This document shows positions 25,709 through 35,215 of a DNA stretch of 64,000 nt, piece after piece. The stretch is from Akkermansiaceae bacterium. Lineage in GTDB: Bacteria > Verrucomicrobiota > Verrucomicrobiia > Verrucomicrobiales > Akkermansiaceae. Where the stretch lies: NCBI GenBank assembly GCA_025457665.1, contig JALOTY010000013.1:1-64000 (forward strand), given 5' to 3'. Each line of letters opens with the position of its first letter. Positions within the stretch are counted from its first letter, which is position 1. The position numbers and the translations under genes are program-made. The notes below the pieces were generated by a model. It did not search any database. It was not told where the DNA came from and saw only the letters and a list, made by a program, of their open reading frames with translations.

Positions 25709-27079
25709 ATGAAAAACAAACAACAATTGATCGCAACTGCTCTGCGCACTTCTCTCATCACCGCCGCGATGGCGGGTGTTGTCCACGCGGCACCAACCGT
25801 CACGGCTGATAATGGCGTCAATCTCTCCGGAACCGGCTTCATCACCGGCGCACCCGCTGTCGAAGGTGGCTTGGCCGATGCGCTGCAGGATGCCGCATCC
25901 TACATCGTCCCGGTCTCCCAACTCACCGGGATCAAGTCGGATGGCTTGCCCCTCGCCTACAATGACCTCATCCCGCTGAAAACGAGCAGTATCGAGATCG
26001 TTACCGGCTCCGGTGGCAGCGCTCCCTCTGGCACTGCCGTGGTCATCGATGGTTCCGGCATTGAAACCAATGCCCTGAGCATTCTCGATTCCGGCACCAA
26101 TGCCCTCGCCGCCATCACTGTGGTGAACGGTGTCGTCAGCGTCGGTGGCACACCGCTCCCCACGGCGGCGAGTGCCGCTCAGTCGCTGGCTCCGGCTGGT
26201 TCCACCATGGTAGATATTCCCGGGGGGACGCTCACAACACTTGCGGGTCAGGCTGTCTCAATCACCATAGCGCCGTTCAAAATGTCCCGGACAGAGCTAA
26301 CATTCGGCGAGTGGTATCAGGGGATTCGCTGGGCTTGCCAGAATGGCTACACGTTTGCGGCCACCACAGTGGCTATTTGGGATAACTCAGGCCGCAGTAC
26401 GCCGCAACTGTCTGTTGATATGACCAATGCAGGCGTGAGCCCCGTGGTCACCAAGTTCGCAGGTGGCGCTGCCGATGAGATTGCCAACGGTGGCGGCCAC
26501 AGCCTTGGCTCGGCCGATCACCCCGTGGTCGGAGTGAACTGGTTCGACGCCTTGAAATGGTGCAATGCTCGTAGCGAGATGGATGGCTTCACCCCTGTCT
26601 ACTACTTGGATGCTAATGCGAATGGTGACTACGATTCTGGGACTGACACGGTCTTCAAGACCGGTCAGCCAGCAAACGCTACGATCATAGTGGACCCTGC
26701 GGCCAATGGCCTGCGCTTGCCGACCCAATCCGAGTGGGAATGGGCAGCACGGGGTGGCAACATGGCAGCAGACAGCTACCCATGGGGCAGCGCCAATATC
26801 AGCGGGATTAATGCCAACTACCAGAATCTGGATTACAGCAATAGCCCGGCTCGTGGCCGCAGCAGTCCTGTCGGCAGCTTTCCAGCAGGCGTAAACCCCT
26901 ACGGTCTGCATGACATGTTCGGGAATGTGTGGGAGTGGTGTGCAGACGTCACTCCTTCGGGTGACGGTGCTGTGGCCATCGGCGGCGGTTGGCTCTCAGC
27001 CGGAGGCGGTCTGCTAGTGTCCACCCCCCCTCCCATCATCCGCCACGCCGACCTCGGCTTCCGCATCGTCAGGAACTAG
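25709..27079 (+). CDS. exported SUMF1-domain (FGE-like) protein
   Basis: A 456-residue protein. A signal peptide (about 1-28) is followed by a roughly 140-residue N-terminal domain and then a formylglycine-generating-enzyme-like (SUMF1) domain (about 165-456) with ISRTELT-type start (here MSRTELTFGEWY), HPVVGVNWFDALKWCNARSEMDG, GLRLPTQSEWEWAARGG, YPWGS and NPYGLHDMFGNVWEWCAD. The closing RGGSW motif is reduced to IGGGW and no catalytic cysteine pair is visible near the end, so it is probably a structural or ligand-binding relative rather than an active sulfatase maturase. The N-terminal domain recurs in the SUMF1-DUF1800 protein at 28230. Confidence 0.85.
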   Translation: MKNKQQLIATALRTSLITAAMAGVVHAAPTVTADNGVNLSGTGFITGAPAVEGGLADALQDAASYIVPVSQLTGIKSDGLPLAYNDLIPLKTSSIEIVTGSGGSAPSGTAVVIDGSGIETNALSILDSGTNALAAITVVNGVVSVGGTPLPTAASAAQSLAPAGSTMVDIPGGTLTTLAGQAVSITIAPFKMSRTELTFGEWYQGIRWACQNGYTFAATTVAIWDNSGRSTPQLSVDMTNAGVSPVVTKFAGGAADEIANGGGHSLGSADHPVVGVNWFDALKWCNARSEMDGFTPVYYLDANANGDYDSGTDTVFKTGQPANATIIVDPAANGLRLPTQSEWEWAARGGNMAADSYPWGSANISGINANYQNLDYSNSPARGRSSPVGSFPAGVNPYGLHDMFGNVWEWCADVTPSGDGAVAIGGGWLSAGGGLLVSTPPPIIRHADLGFRIVRN

Positions 27080-27388
27080 ACGGTCTTTGGTTTTCCCGGT
27101 TCCAATCAAAAACCGGTTCTCCTCCCACAGATTTCAGAGACGGCTATCGCTTAGGTTTACATCTGTGGGAAGGGCATTGATTTTCGAGGTGGTGGGCCTG
27201 TGGGAAAGCCATTTTCACGGATGAATTTCACAGCAGGTTGAGGAATTTCAGGTGCTTTTACATTCTCAACGAAATGGTGAAGCATCTACAAGGATTTACC
27301 AAAAGCAACGACCTATATTCCCAAAGGCTGGGGGATCTACCCGGCTTTCCACCAAATAGGCATTTATCACTCAATCATTTGCCACATC
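27080..27388. other. gap with a hairpin, no gene
   Basis: About 310 bases between two cargo genes. A ten-base stem, TCCCACAGAT (27123-27132) with ATCTGTGGGA (27161-27170), is the only clear structure; it lacks a T run directly after it. The rest is AT-richer and could hold the promoter for the next gene. Confidence 0.5.
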
Positions 27389-28153
27389 ATGCGTAATCTG
27401 TATCTTTTTCTTCTCATTTCCCTGGGCTGCTTGCAAATGCCTGTCGAGTTGCATGCTTCATCAGAAACTAGAGACTCATCTCATTCCGCATCTGTCGATT
27501 CTTCCAGCCCTGCGGTAATCTCACTTCGGGTAGCCTACGATCTCTGCTGTCAATATCAGGACCTCGCTGCCGCCGCCCCGCTTGCGGTTCAACTTGCCAC
27601 ACTCGACACCGGCGCGGCACACAAGTGGAAGGGAGAATTGGCCAAAATCCATTTCGCCACAAATCGCCACAAAAGTTGTCTCTTGATCCTTCAGGATCTC
27701 GCCCAGAAACACCCGGAGCACTGGAATGCCGCTCTGGCAGAAATGCAGGCCCTCTGCCACGAAGCGCTTGGGAACAAGAAGGAAGCGCTGGAAGCGTGGC
27801 AAGCGCTCTGGTCACGCAGCAAGAGCGCCAGTCACGCGGTGCGCGTCGCAGGCCTTCAATTTGATGCCAAGCTGCTCGCCGAGGCAGAGGCGACCATCAC
27901 GACCGCTCTGGCCGCAGCGGATGCCGCCACCACCATGATCAAGCTGCCCAAGACCCGGGAGGAGATGCAGAACACCCCTGCCGCGGCGGCTTTGCACAAT
28001 CTGCGGGCACTCGTCATCCTCACTCGGGATCCACAGAACCGCCAAGCGGCCAGGCAGGAGCTCGAAAAGGCTTTGGAGATCAGTCCGGATTACGAGATCG
28101 CGAAGAGAAACCTGGCCGGATTGGACGAAGCCAAGCCCCCAGCCACCGAGTGA
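27389..28153 (+). CDS. exported TPR-like protein
   Basis: A 254-residue protein with a signal peptide (about 1-23) and a series of helical pairs from about residue 45 to the end that look like degenerate tetratricopeptide repeats, with Ala/Leu/Glu-rich helices and DPQNRQAARQELEKALEISPDYEIAKRNLAGL as the clearest repeat (split here by eye; the full repeat spans about residues 212-244). It is likely an envelope scaffold for protein interactions. It precedes the large SUMF1-DUF1800 gene by 76 bases on the same strand. Confidence 0.72.
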   Translation: MRNLYLFLLISLGCLQMPVELHASSETRDSSHSASVDSSSPAVISLRVAYDLCCQYQDLAAAAPLAVQLATLDTGAAHKWKGELAKIHFATNRHKSCLLILQDLAQKHPEHWNAALAEMQALCHEALGNKKEALEAWQALWSRSKSASHAVRVAGLQFDAKLLAEAEATITTALAAADAATTMIKLPKTREEMQNTPAAAALHNLRALVILTRDPQNRQAARQELEKALEISPDYEIAKRNLAGLDEAKPPATE

Positions 28154-28229
28154 GCGGGGGGCGTGAGTTCACCTCAGCTTTCGCGCCGGGGAAGGCTTCG
28201 GCACCGCTGAATTTACCCACCCTTTTTCC

Positions 28230-31200
28230 ATGAAAAAACATCTTCCGTCGTGTTTGGGACTCCTCGGCATCCTCTACCCTCAGGTCCATGGCCAGCTCTC
28301 CGCACCGGAGGGGCTCAACCTGAATGGCACCGGTTACATCCTCGGCAGCCCCGTCCAGACCGCGCCGGATGGTCAGCTCCTTTCATGGGACCGCGGCTCA
28401 TGGCTTCAGAGCAGCATCGTTCCTGTAGGCCAGTTGACGGGGATTCTGCCTGATGGCTCTCTCTTGCAGTTCGAGGATCTGGTGCCCCTCCGAGCGTCGA
28501 GCCTCACCGTAGTGACCGGAAACGGCGGAACCCCACCCACAGGCGTCTCAACCCGCATTTCCGGTGACGGCATCCAGACCCATTCCTTGTCACTCCTCGA
28601 TCCGGCCGCAGGTGTTCTTGCGGTGCTGGGTGTGAATGGGAATCGTCTCCTGCTCGATGGCAAGCCACTCACGGGAAGCACCGAAGACGGGAATCGCGCG
28701 CTGGCCCCCGCTGCCGCCGCGCAAACCTTGGCCGAAGTCAGTGGGGGAACCTTGACCACTCTTGCCGGTGCCTCAGGTCTTTCGCTTCCGCTTGGGAGCT
28801 TTCTTGCCTCGCGTACGGAAGTGACTTTTGGCGAATGGTTTCAGGCTCTCCGTTGGGCATTGCAGAATGGCTACTCCTTCGGCGGCAATGCGACCACTTG
28901 GTGGGATGCCGGCGGTCGCGCCACCCCACATTTGAGCGTACAAATGGCTACGGCAGGGACCTCCCCGGTAAGCATCGCTTTTGGAAGCGCCACCAACGGC
29001 GCGATCGCTGCACCCGGAGGCCACAGTTTGGGGTCCCATGATCATCCCGTCGTCGGAGTGAGTTGGGTGGACGCAGTGAAATGGTGCAATGCCCGCAGCG
29101 AGATGGATGGCTTCACTCCAGTTTACGCCATCGATTCCAATACCAACGGCAATTGGGACCTGGGCGAGCCCGTTCTCAGATCGGGCAGTTCTTCCCGCTT
29201 GGTTGAATTCCCCGGTGCCAACGGCTACCGACTGCCCACCAGCGCCCAGTGGGAGTGGATGGCGAGGAGTGGTTCGATGTCTCTCTCCACCTATCCTTGG
29301 GGGCCTGTTTATCATTCTGGAGCGGCGAATGCGGCCGGTGCCAATCATGGCATGACGACCCGGGTGGGGTCATTTCCTGCCGGAGCGAATGGTTTCGGGC
29401 TCCACGACCTGGCGGGCAATGTCGCCGAGTGGTGCTTCGACTCCTCGGGCACGGCCCTGCAGAAGGTCGTCAGAGGCGGCGCCTGGAACTCCGCGCCAGA
29501 CGCTCTCCTCCTCTCCAGCAGCTCCAGGGCCACGCTCACCCTCCGCTCCGCCGCCATTGGCTTCAGGGTCATTCGCATTCCAGGTTCCGGCGTGGGCAGC
29601 ATCGCGGATCCGCCGCCCGCTTCCATCGCCACCTTTGATCTCAATGGGGATGGGACCAATGAGGTTTGGCAGGCCATCCACGGAAATTACGGCCCCTCCC
29701 TCACTCAGGATGCCGATGGCGATGGATTGACGGCGGCAGAGGAGGCAGCCGCGTGGACGGATCCCTATGACCCTGATTCCGCACTCGCGCTCACAAGCAT
29801 GAACAGTGGTTCCTCCTGGGTGGTCTCCTGGCCCACCCAAGCGGGGCTCCGCTACGATCTCCAGTGGAGGCCCAGCGAGACTTCAGCATTCTCCAGCATC
29901 GGATTTCATTCGGGAACAGGAGAGGTCCTGACCGTCACTCTTCCGCTCAGCTCTTTTTCCGGGCCATCCGTTGCTTTCAGGGTCCTCCCCATGGCGATGG
30001 ATTCCGATAGCGATGGTGTGGACGATGCCACCGAGCTTGTGCTCGGCTGGAGCCCCACGAGTGCGACCAGCGTCCGCGCCGGCTACAACGGTGGCGATGG
30101 CCGAGCCCTTCTTGAACTCCTCCAGGGTGCATCACCGGATGGCCGCTTCCCGGGGGCTCCCTCCGGCACCCCTATGAACATCTCCGACTACAATGCCGCG
30201 CGCTTCCTCGCGCAAGCGACTTGGGGCGTGGATCAGGCAGGCCTCGGAAGCGTAAAGGCACTTGGATACCAAGGTTGGATCGATCAACAACGCCAAGCCA
30301 CACCGTCGAAGATCCTCCCCTACATCGACTCCCTTGAGGCAATGCGTCCGCAAGATCAGCAGGCTTTTTTCGCCGATTTCAATTACTTGAATCAATTACC
30401 TTACCCCACGGTTAATGAGTTCATTTGTGTCCATAGCGTGAGCCTTGGAACCGGCTGGATGAGAAACATTGTTCACAAGGATGATCAGCTCCGCCAGCGC
30501 ATCGCCTGGGCGCTGTCCCAGATCTTTGTGGTATCCCGAAAAGGATTTATCGATGAGGCCGTCAACGCCCAAGGCCTCGCTGCCTACTATGACATGCTGG
30601 CGTCCCATGCGTTCGGAAACTATCGAACCCTTCTGAAGGATGTCACCATGCACCCCACCATGGGTTGGTACCTCAGCCACTTGGGCAACCAGAAGGCCGA
30701 TCCTTCGCTCAACCGCTATCCCGATGAGAACTACGCCCGGGAGATCATGCAGTTGTTCAGCATCGGCCTCTGGGAATTGAATCCAGATGGCACCCCACTC
30801 CTCGACAATTCGGGGAAACCCATCCCCACCTATGACAATGAGACGATTAAAGAACTCGCACGGGTGATGACCGGATTCTGGTTCTCTGGGAATTCCTTTT
30901 TTGACTACTCTGGAGCTGACGCCCCATCCTTCGCCAAATTTCGGGTGCCTATGGCCCTGTTGGATGCCTATCACGATCAAGGCCCCAAGGAAATCGTGGG
31001 CGGTCTCCGTCTCAATCTTGCGCTGCCCGGCGGGCAGTCGGCCCAGAATGAGGTGGACGCCGCGATCGATGCTCTCTTCCATCATCCGAACTGCGGCCCC
31101 TTCATCAGCCGCCGTTTGATCCAGTTTCTGGTCAAAAGCAATCCGACGCCGGAATATGTGGCGAGGGTTTCGGCAGTATTTGCCAACAATGGCGCAGGAG

Positions 31201-31820
31201 TCCGTGGTGACCTCTTCGCAGTGGTGAAAGCCATCCTTCTGGATCCGGAGGCCCGCAACCCGCTGCCCTGGCTGGAACCTGCGGAGGGCAAGCTCTCGGA
31301 ACCCATGCTTCGCCTCACCCGCGCCATCAAGGCCTTCGAGGCTGGCAAGACTTCTCCGAACCTGGAGTTCTGGGCAAGGGATCCGATCTACTCGTTCAAA
31401 CAGGGCTTCCTCAACAGCGACACGGTATTCAATTTCTTCCAGCCCGATTTCTCGAAGTCCGGTGCCCTGGCGGATCTGGGACTCAGCAGCCCGGAGTTTC
31501 AAATCCTCGATACTTCCACCGCGATTTCAGGGCCCAACCTTTGGGATTACTATCTTTCCACCGATCCTTACGCCTACCATGGCAGATCCGCGGGTGGAAC
31601 TCCCCCGTTTACCAACGACTACAGGGCCGCTGCCGGATTGGCACCGAACCTGCGCGCGGCCTTTGACTGGTTGTCACTCCGCCTGTGCCAAAGAATCCCC
31701 AGCGCCGCAGAGAGAGACGTGATCCTTGCCGCCGCAGAGCAACAAAACTCCGCCACCGATAGGATCCGCATCATGGCTTGGCTGCTGTTGAATTCACCAG
31801 CTGGCTCCAACTCTTTCTGA
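28230..31820 (+). CDS. SUMF1-DUF1800 fusion protein, exported
   Basis: A 1196-residue protein. After a signal peptide (about 1-21) an N-terminal domain (about 25-150) is homologous to that of the SUMF1 protein at 25709. A SUMF1/FGE-like domain (about 160-445) has HPVVGVSWVDAVKWCNARSEMDG, RLPTSAQWEWMARSG, NGFGLHDLAGNVAEWC and RGGAW, without the catalytic cysteines. Calcium-binding thrombospondin-3-like repeats follow (DADGDGLTAAEE, DSDSDGVDDATELVLG). The last 550 residues (about 640-1190) are a DUF1800 domain (DYNAARFLAQATWG, DQLRQRIAWALSQIFVVS, YARE IMQLFSIGLWELNPDG). DUF1800 proteins usually stand alone with a DUF1501 partner, and the DUF1501 gene does follow here. Confidence 0.88.
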   Translation: MKKHLPSCLGLLGILYPQVHGQLSAPEGLNLNGTGYILGSPVQTAPDGQLLSWDRGSWLQSSIVPVGQLTGILPDGSLLQFEDLVPLRASSLTVVTGNGGTPPTGVSTRISGDGIQTHSLSLLDPAAGVLAVLGVNGNRLLLDGKPLTGSTEDGNRALAPAAAAQTLAEVSGGTLTTLAGASGLSLPLGSFLASRTEVTFGEWFQALRWALQNGYSFGGNATTWWDAGGRATPHLSVQMATAGTSPVSIAFGSATNGAIAAPGGHSLGSHDHPVVGVSWVDAVKWCNARSEMDGFTPVYAIDSNTNGNWDLGEPVLRSGSSSRLVEFPGANGYRLPTSAQWEWMARSGSMSLSTYPWGPVYHSGAANAAGANHGMTTRVGSFPAGANGFGLHDLAGNVAEWCFDSSGTALQKVVRGGAWNSAPDALLLSSSSRATLTLRSAAIGFRVIRIPGSGVGSIADPPPASIATFDLNGDGTNEVWQAIHGNYGPSLTQDADGDGLTAAEEAAAWTDPYDPDSALALTSMNSGSSWVVSWPTQAGLRYDLQWRPSETSAFSSIGFHSGTGEVLTVTLPLSSFSGPSVAFRVLPMAMDSDSDGVDDATELVLGWSPTSATSVRAGYNGGDGRALLELLQGASPDGRFPGAPSGTPMNISDYNAARFLAQATWGVDQAGLGSVKALGYQGWIDQQRQATPSKILPYIDSLEAMRPQDQQAFFADFNYLNQLPYPTVNEFICVHSVSLGTGWMRNIVHKDDQLRQRIAWALSQIFVVSRKGFIDEAVNAQGLAAYYDMLASHAFGNYRTLLKDVTMHPTMGWYLSHLGNQKADPSLNRYPDENYAREIMQLFSIGLWELNPDGTPLLDNSGKPIPTYDNETIKELARVMTGFWFSGNSFFDYSGADAPSFAKFRVPMALLDAYHDQGPKEIVGGLRLNLALPGGQSAQNEVDAAIDALFHHPNCGPFISRRLIQFLVKSNPTPEYVARVSAVFANNGAGVRGDLFAVVKAILLDPEARNPLPWLEPAEGKLSEPMLRLTRAIKAFEAGKTSPNLEFWARDPIYSFKQGFLNSDTVFNFFQPDFSKSGALADLGLSSPEFQILDTSTAISGPNLWDYYLSTDPYAYHGRSAGGTPPFTNDYRAAAGLAPNLRAAFDWLSLRLCQRIPSAAERDVILAAAEQQNSATDRIRIMAWLLLNSPAGSNSF

Positions 31821-31837
31821 ACTTTCCCAACGATCCC

Positions 31838-33259
31838 ATGATCTCGACTTCGCATCTTTGCTCCAACCGTCGTGACTTCCTCAGGAGATCCACGGCTTCA
31901 TTGCTGGCCACGGTGCCAGTCATGAACACGCTTTTGAATCTAAAGGCTTCCGCCGCCCTGATTCCGGAGCCGAATGATTATCGCGCCCTCGTCTGTGTCT
32001 TCCTGCATGGAGGCTATGACTCGTACAATGTCCTCGTCCCCACCAGCTCCACCGAATACGCTGACTACCGGGCCACAAGATCCAATCTGGCCTTGCCGGC
32101 AACCGGAACCGGTGCCGTGCTCCCACTCACGGTGGCAAACACACCGGGAAGAACCTTCGGAGTGCATCCCGGATTACCGCGGGTTCGCGGGCTCTTCAAC
32201 AGCGGAAAACTCGCCTTTCTCTCGAATGTGGGAGCTCTCGTGGAGCCTTCCACCGTGAGCGAATTCTGGAATCAATCAACCAACGGAAAACGCTACCCGC
32301 TCGCCCTCTTCAGTCATAGTGACCAGACCCAGCACTGGCAAACTTCGATCCCCCAGAGCCGAACCGGAATCGTAGGTTGGGCTGGGCGCATGGCGGATAT
32401 GCTGAACGCGGCGACGAATAACAGCGCCCTGGCCATGAACATCTCCCTGGCGGGCTACAACATGATGCAGGTGGGTGAGGACACCACCTTCTTTTCCATG
32501 AATGCGGATGGCCCGCAACGCCTCACGGGCGACGGGAACTCATCGGGGCGCTTCCGGGTCCAAAATGACGCCCTGCGCGACCTTTGCTCGCAGACTCACC
32601 GCAACCTGTATGAACAAGCCTTCGCGGACCAAGTGAAGGATAGTATCGATCTGAGCCGGGCTTTCGGTGATGCTTGGAACAACTCTCAGGTGACGACAAG
32701 TTTCGCCACGAACAACTCGCTTGCCCAGAATCTCCGCTCGATCGCCAAGACCATCGGAGCACGCCAGGCCCTCGGGGTCAAAAGACAGGTATTCTTCGTG
32801 GTGTATGGGGGTTGGGACCACCACCAAGAACTCCTCGCAAATCAAGCATACATGCTCCCCCAACTTGATGCCGCATTCCAGGGATTCCATGACGCCCTGG
32901 TAGAGCTGGGAGTTTGGAACAATGTGGTGACCTTCACCAGCTCCGAATTCGCCCGCACTCTGCGTAGCAACGGAAGAGGAACCGACCATGCATGGGGCGG
33001 TAACCACATGATCATGGGCGGGCCGGTGGATGGAGGAAAAATCTACGGACAGTATCCCATCATCCGTTTCAACAGCCCCCGCGACATCGGTGGCGGCGGG
33101 CTACTCCTCCCAACCACGAGTTGTGACGAGTACTTTGCCGAATTGATTTCATGGTTCGGCGTTCCGATCTCCGAACTCTCCACAATTCTTCCAAACCTCA
33201 CCAATTTCTACTCCCCGTCTCTTTCGGCCCGCCCCATCGGCTTCATTCCGAATATCTGA
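31838..33259 (+). CDS. DUF1501 family protein
   Basis: A 473-residue protein beginning with a twin-arginine-type leader (NRRDFLRRSTASLL). The DUF1501 alkaline-phosphatase-like fold is visible: VCVFLHGGYDSYNVLVP, HPGLPRVRGLFNSGKLAFL, SHSDQTQHWQT, VYGGWDHHQEL, TSSEFARTLRSNGRGTDHAWGGNHMIMGG. Members of this family are found next to DUF1800 genes in Planctomycetes and Verrucomicrobia; their reaction is unproven. It starts 17 bases after the DUF1800 fusion gene, and ATG 31838 puts the leader at the N-terminus. Confidence 0.9.
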   Translation: MISTSHLCSNRRDFLRRSTASLLATVPVMNTLLNLKASAALIPEPNDYRALVCVFLHGGYDSYNVLVPTSSTEYADYRATRSNLALPATGTGAVLPLTVANTPGRTFGVHPGLPRVRGLFNSGKLAFLSNVGALVEPSTVSEFWNQSTNGKRYPLALFSHSDQTQHWQTSIPQSRTGIVGWAGRMADMLNAATNNSALAMNISLAGYNMMQVGEDTTFFSMNADGPQRLTGDGNSSGRFRVQNDALRDLCSQTHRNLYEQAFADQVKDSIDLSRAFGDAWNNSQVTTSFATNNSLAQNLRSIAKTIGARQALGVKRQVFFVVYGGWDHHQELLANQAYMLPQLDAAFQGFHDALVELGVWNNVVTFTSSEFARTLRSNGRGTDHAWGGNHMIMGGPVDGGKIYGQYPIIRFNSPRDIGGGGLLLPTTSCDEYFAELISWFGVPISELSTILPNLTNFYSPSLSARPIGFIPNI

Positions 33260-33261
33260 CC

Positions 33262-33855
33262 ATGTCTCAGTCCCTTCACAGCAAGCGCTACGGCATCGCG
33301 ATCATTGGCATCGCCGTGCTTGGCTATCTCTTGCTCCACATGCTGGTTCTTCCGGAAAAATTCCGACCTGCAAATCGTGAGGGAGATGCGCCAGCGGATT
33401 CCGATCTTCACACCCGTCAGCCAAGGAATGAGGAAAATCCCACAGAAGGTGCTGCCACGAGGAACCCGCCCATCCGCGGCTACGATGCGTTTGCGCAATA
33501 CGGAGTCGCAGACGGCAATGCTGTCGAAGACCTCAGGATTGTCTCGAATGCCCTCGCCAGCTTTCATCTCGCCGTCAAAAATGACGATCTTCCCACAGGC
33601 AGCAACCGCCATCTCATGGATGCGATGCGTGGCCGCAACAAGTCGGGAATCCAACTCATTCGAGCAGACCATCCGATGCTCAATGCTGACGGTGAGATCG
33701 TGGACCGGTGGGGCACGCCCCTCTACTTCCACGCCATTTCCCTCATCAACGTTGGAGTCAGATCAGCCGGCCCAGACAAGGAAATGTGGACCGACGACGA
33801 TCTGACCTCAGGGCCGGCCGCCAACCCAGTGACCGAAACCGCGCATCATCCCTAA
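33262..33855 (+). CDS. membrane-anchored protein with GspG-like C-terminal strand motif
   Basis: A 197-residue protein with an N-terminal membrane helix (about 10-29) and a soluble domain that ends with VDRWGTPLYFHAIS, VRSAGPDKEMWTDDDLT. That pattern resembles the C-terminal beta region and calcium site of type II secretion pseudopilin GspG, but there is no prepilin-peptidase motif (Gly-Phe/Met) before the helix. It starts two bases after the DUF1501 stop, so it belongs to the same transcript, perhaps as part of an export machine. Family membership is inferred. Confidence 0.65.
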   Translation: MSQSLHSKRYGIAIIGIAVLGYLLLHMLVLPEKFRPANREGDAPADSDLHTRQPRNEENPTEGAATRNPPIRGYDAFAQYGVADGNAVEDLRIVSNALASFHLAVKNDDLPTGSNRHLMDAMRGRNKSGIQLIRADHPMLNADGEIVDRWGTPLYFHAISLINVGVRSAGPDKEMWTDDDLTSGPAANPVTETAHHP

Positions 33856-33863
33856 CTCAATTC

Positions 33864-34511
33864 ATGAAACTCCATCTCATTCTTCTGGTCACGATGACGA
33901 GCGCGTCTGTCGCACAAACGAGCCTCTGGTTGGAGTCCACCCAGGGAGACCTTGGGTCGGATTACCTTGCGCCACCGAGGATGACTCTCGTGGAAGGGAG
34001 CAATCTATTGTCCGCCACCTTTCACTCCACGGACCGTGATCTCTTCACCCTGACCGTTCCCAGCGGTTTGGTGCTCGATGGGATCTTTGTCAGTTCTTAC
34101 ACCCATCCCACGAATGGTAATGTCAGCTTCCTGGGAATGCAGGTGGGCAGCAATCTCACGCAGGCACCGTCCAATTCCTTTACGGACGAGATTGGATACA
34201 CCCTTTTCGGTAGTTGGGCGCTCGATGGAACGAATCTTCTCCCGATCATCACGAGCTACCCTACGGTTGGCACTCCTTTGGTCGCGGGAGACTACGCGTT
34301 TTGGCTCAACGAAACCACGACCAGTGCGGCAACCACCACTCTTTCATTCAGAGCAACCGCAGTCCCTGAACCGTCGTGCGCCGGACTGCTCATGATCGGG
34401 GCGCTCTCGCTTGGACTTCGTCGCTCGCGGACGATCCGGCGTCACTCAGAAAATCACAAAACCTCGCCAGCTCCCTTCGCAACTCTCCCTTCATTCTGCC
34501 ATTCGAAATAA
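33864..34511 (+). CDS. PEP-CTERM protein with an extended C-terminal tail
   Basis: A 215-residue exported protein with a signal peptide (MKLHLILLVTMTSASVAQ), a beta-rich body (DRDLFTLTVPSG, NGNVSFLGMQVGS) and a VPEPSCAGLLMIGALSLGLRRSR motif. Unlike standard PEP-CTERM proteins the chain runs on for about 26 residues after the Arg cluster, so sorting may be impaired or a stop codon may have been lost. It lies nine bases after the upstream gene. Confidence 0.72.
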   Translation: MKLHLILLVTMTSASVAQTSLWLESTQGDLGSDYLAPPRMTLVEGSNLLSATFHSTDRDLFTLTVPSGLVLDGIFVSSYTHPTNGNVSFLGMQVGSNLTQAPSNSFTDEIGYTLFGSWALDGTNLLPIITSYPTVGTPLVAGDYAFWLNETTTSAATTTLSFRATAVPEPSCAGLLMIGALSLGLRRSRTIRRHSENHKTSPAPFATLPSFCHSK

Positions 34512-34651
34512 AAAGCGCTATAATCACGAACCACAGTCGCGGACCTTGGGCTAAACCTGACACCAAACCACGCAACGAGACAACCATTCAACCCGCACAC
34601 TTCACAATTTTCTCATCGCAAACGGACTCATCAATCCACGAACCCCAAATT

Positions 34652-35185
34652 ATGAAATACCACCACGTCGCCACATCCCTCCTTTTCTCCCTTGCCATTT
34701 GCCTTCAGGCGGAAACTCCCACTGCCACGGAGAAGAAAATCCCAACCCCAGATCTTTGCCTGGACCTCGGTGAGCAACTGAAAGAGAGAATCACTGCCGA
34801 GCCGGAAAGAGTTCTCGAATTCACAAGCGACGCCATCAAATCCAATCCGGCCTGCTCGTGTGAACTAACCAAAGCCGCCATTCTGGCATCAAATGCCGAT
34901 CGTAAAACTGTTGCTGCCATTGTCGAGGCTGCGATCCTCGCACACGCAGAAAGCTACCGCATCATCGCCCACTGCGCGCTTGCCCAGGCACCCGATGCCA
35001 CTTCCGAGATCCAGGCCCTATTCAACCGCATGAAGTTGGGGAATCCCCTCGACTTCCCGGGAATTGGCAACGTTGGCCCCACCCCAGGCGGACAAGGGGG
35101 AAATCCCCTTCTTCCTCCGTTGAATCCGATGTCCCTTCCGCCCAAGGTGATCGCTCCTCCGCCCGTGACCGTCGTGAATCCTTAA
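34652..35185 (+). CDS. exported protein with Pro-rich C-terminus, unknown
   Basis: A 177-residue protein. ATG 34652 gives a signal peptide (MKYHHVATSLLFSLAICLQA). The mature part is helical with a central conserved-looking cysteine pair (CSCELTKAA), and the last 45 residues are rich in Gly and Pro (GGQGGNPLLPPLNPMSLPP). No family is recognised. It sits alone by 30 bases before the zinc-ribbon gene. Confidence 0.55.
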   Translation: MKYHHVATSLLFSLAICLQAETPTATEKKIPTPDLCLDLGEQLKERITAEPERVLEFTSDAIKSNPACSCELTKAAILASNADRKTVAAIVEAAILAHAESYRIIAHCALAQAPDATSEIQALFNRMKLGNPLDFPGIGNVGPTPGGQGGNPLLPPLNPMSLPPKVIAPPPVTVVNP

Positions 35186-35215
35186 CTCTTCATCCGGTCC
35201 CACGATTTCCCGCTG

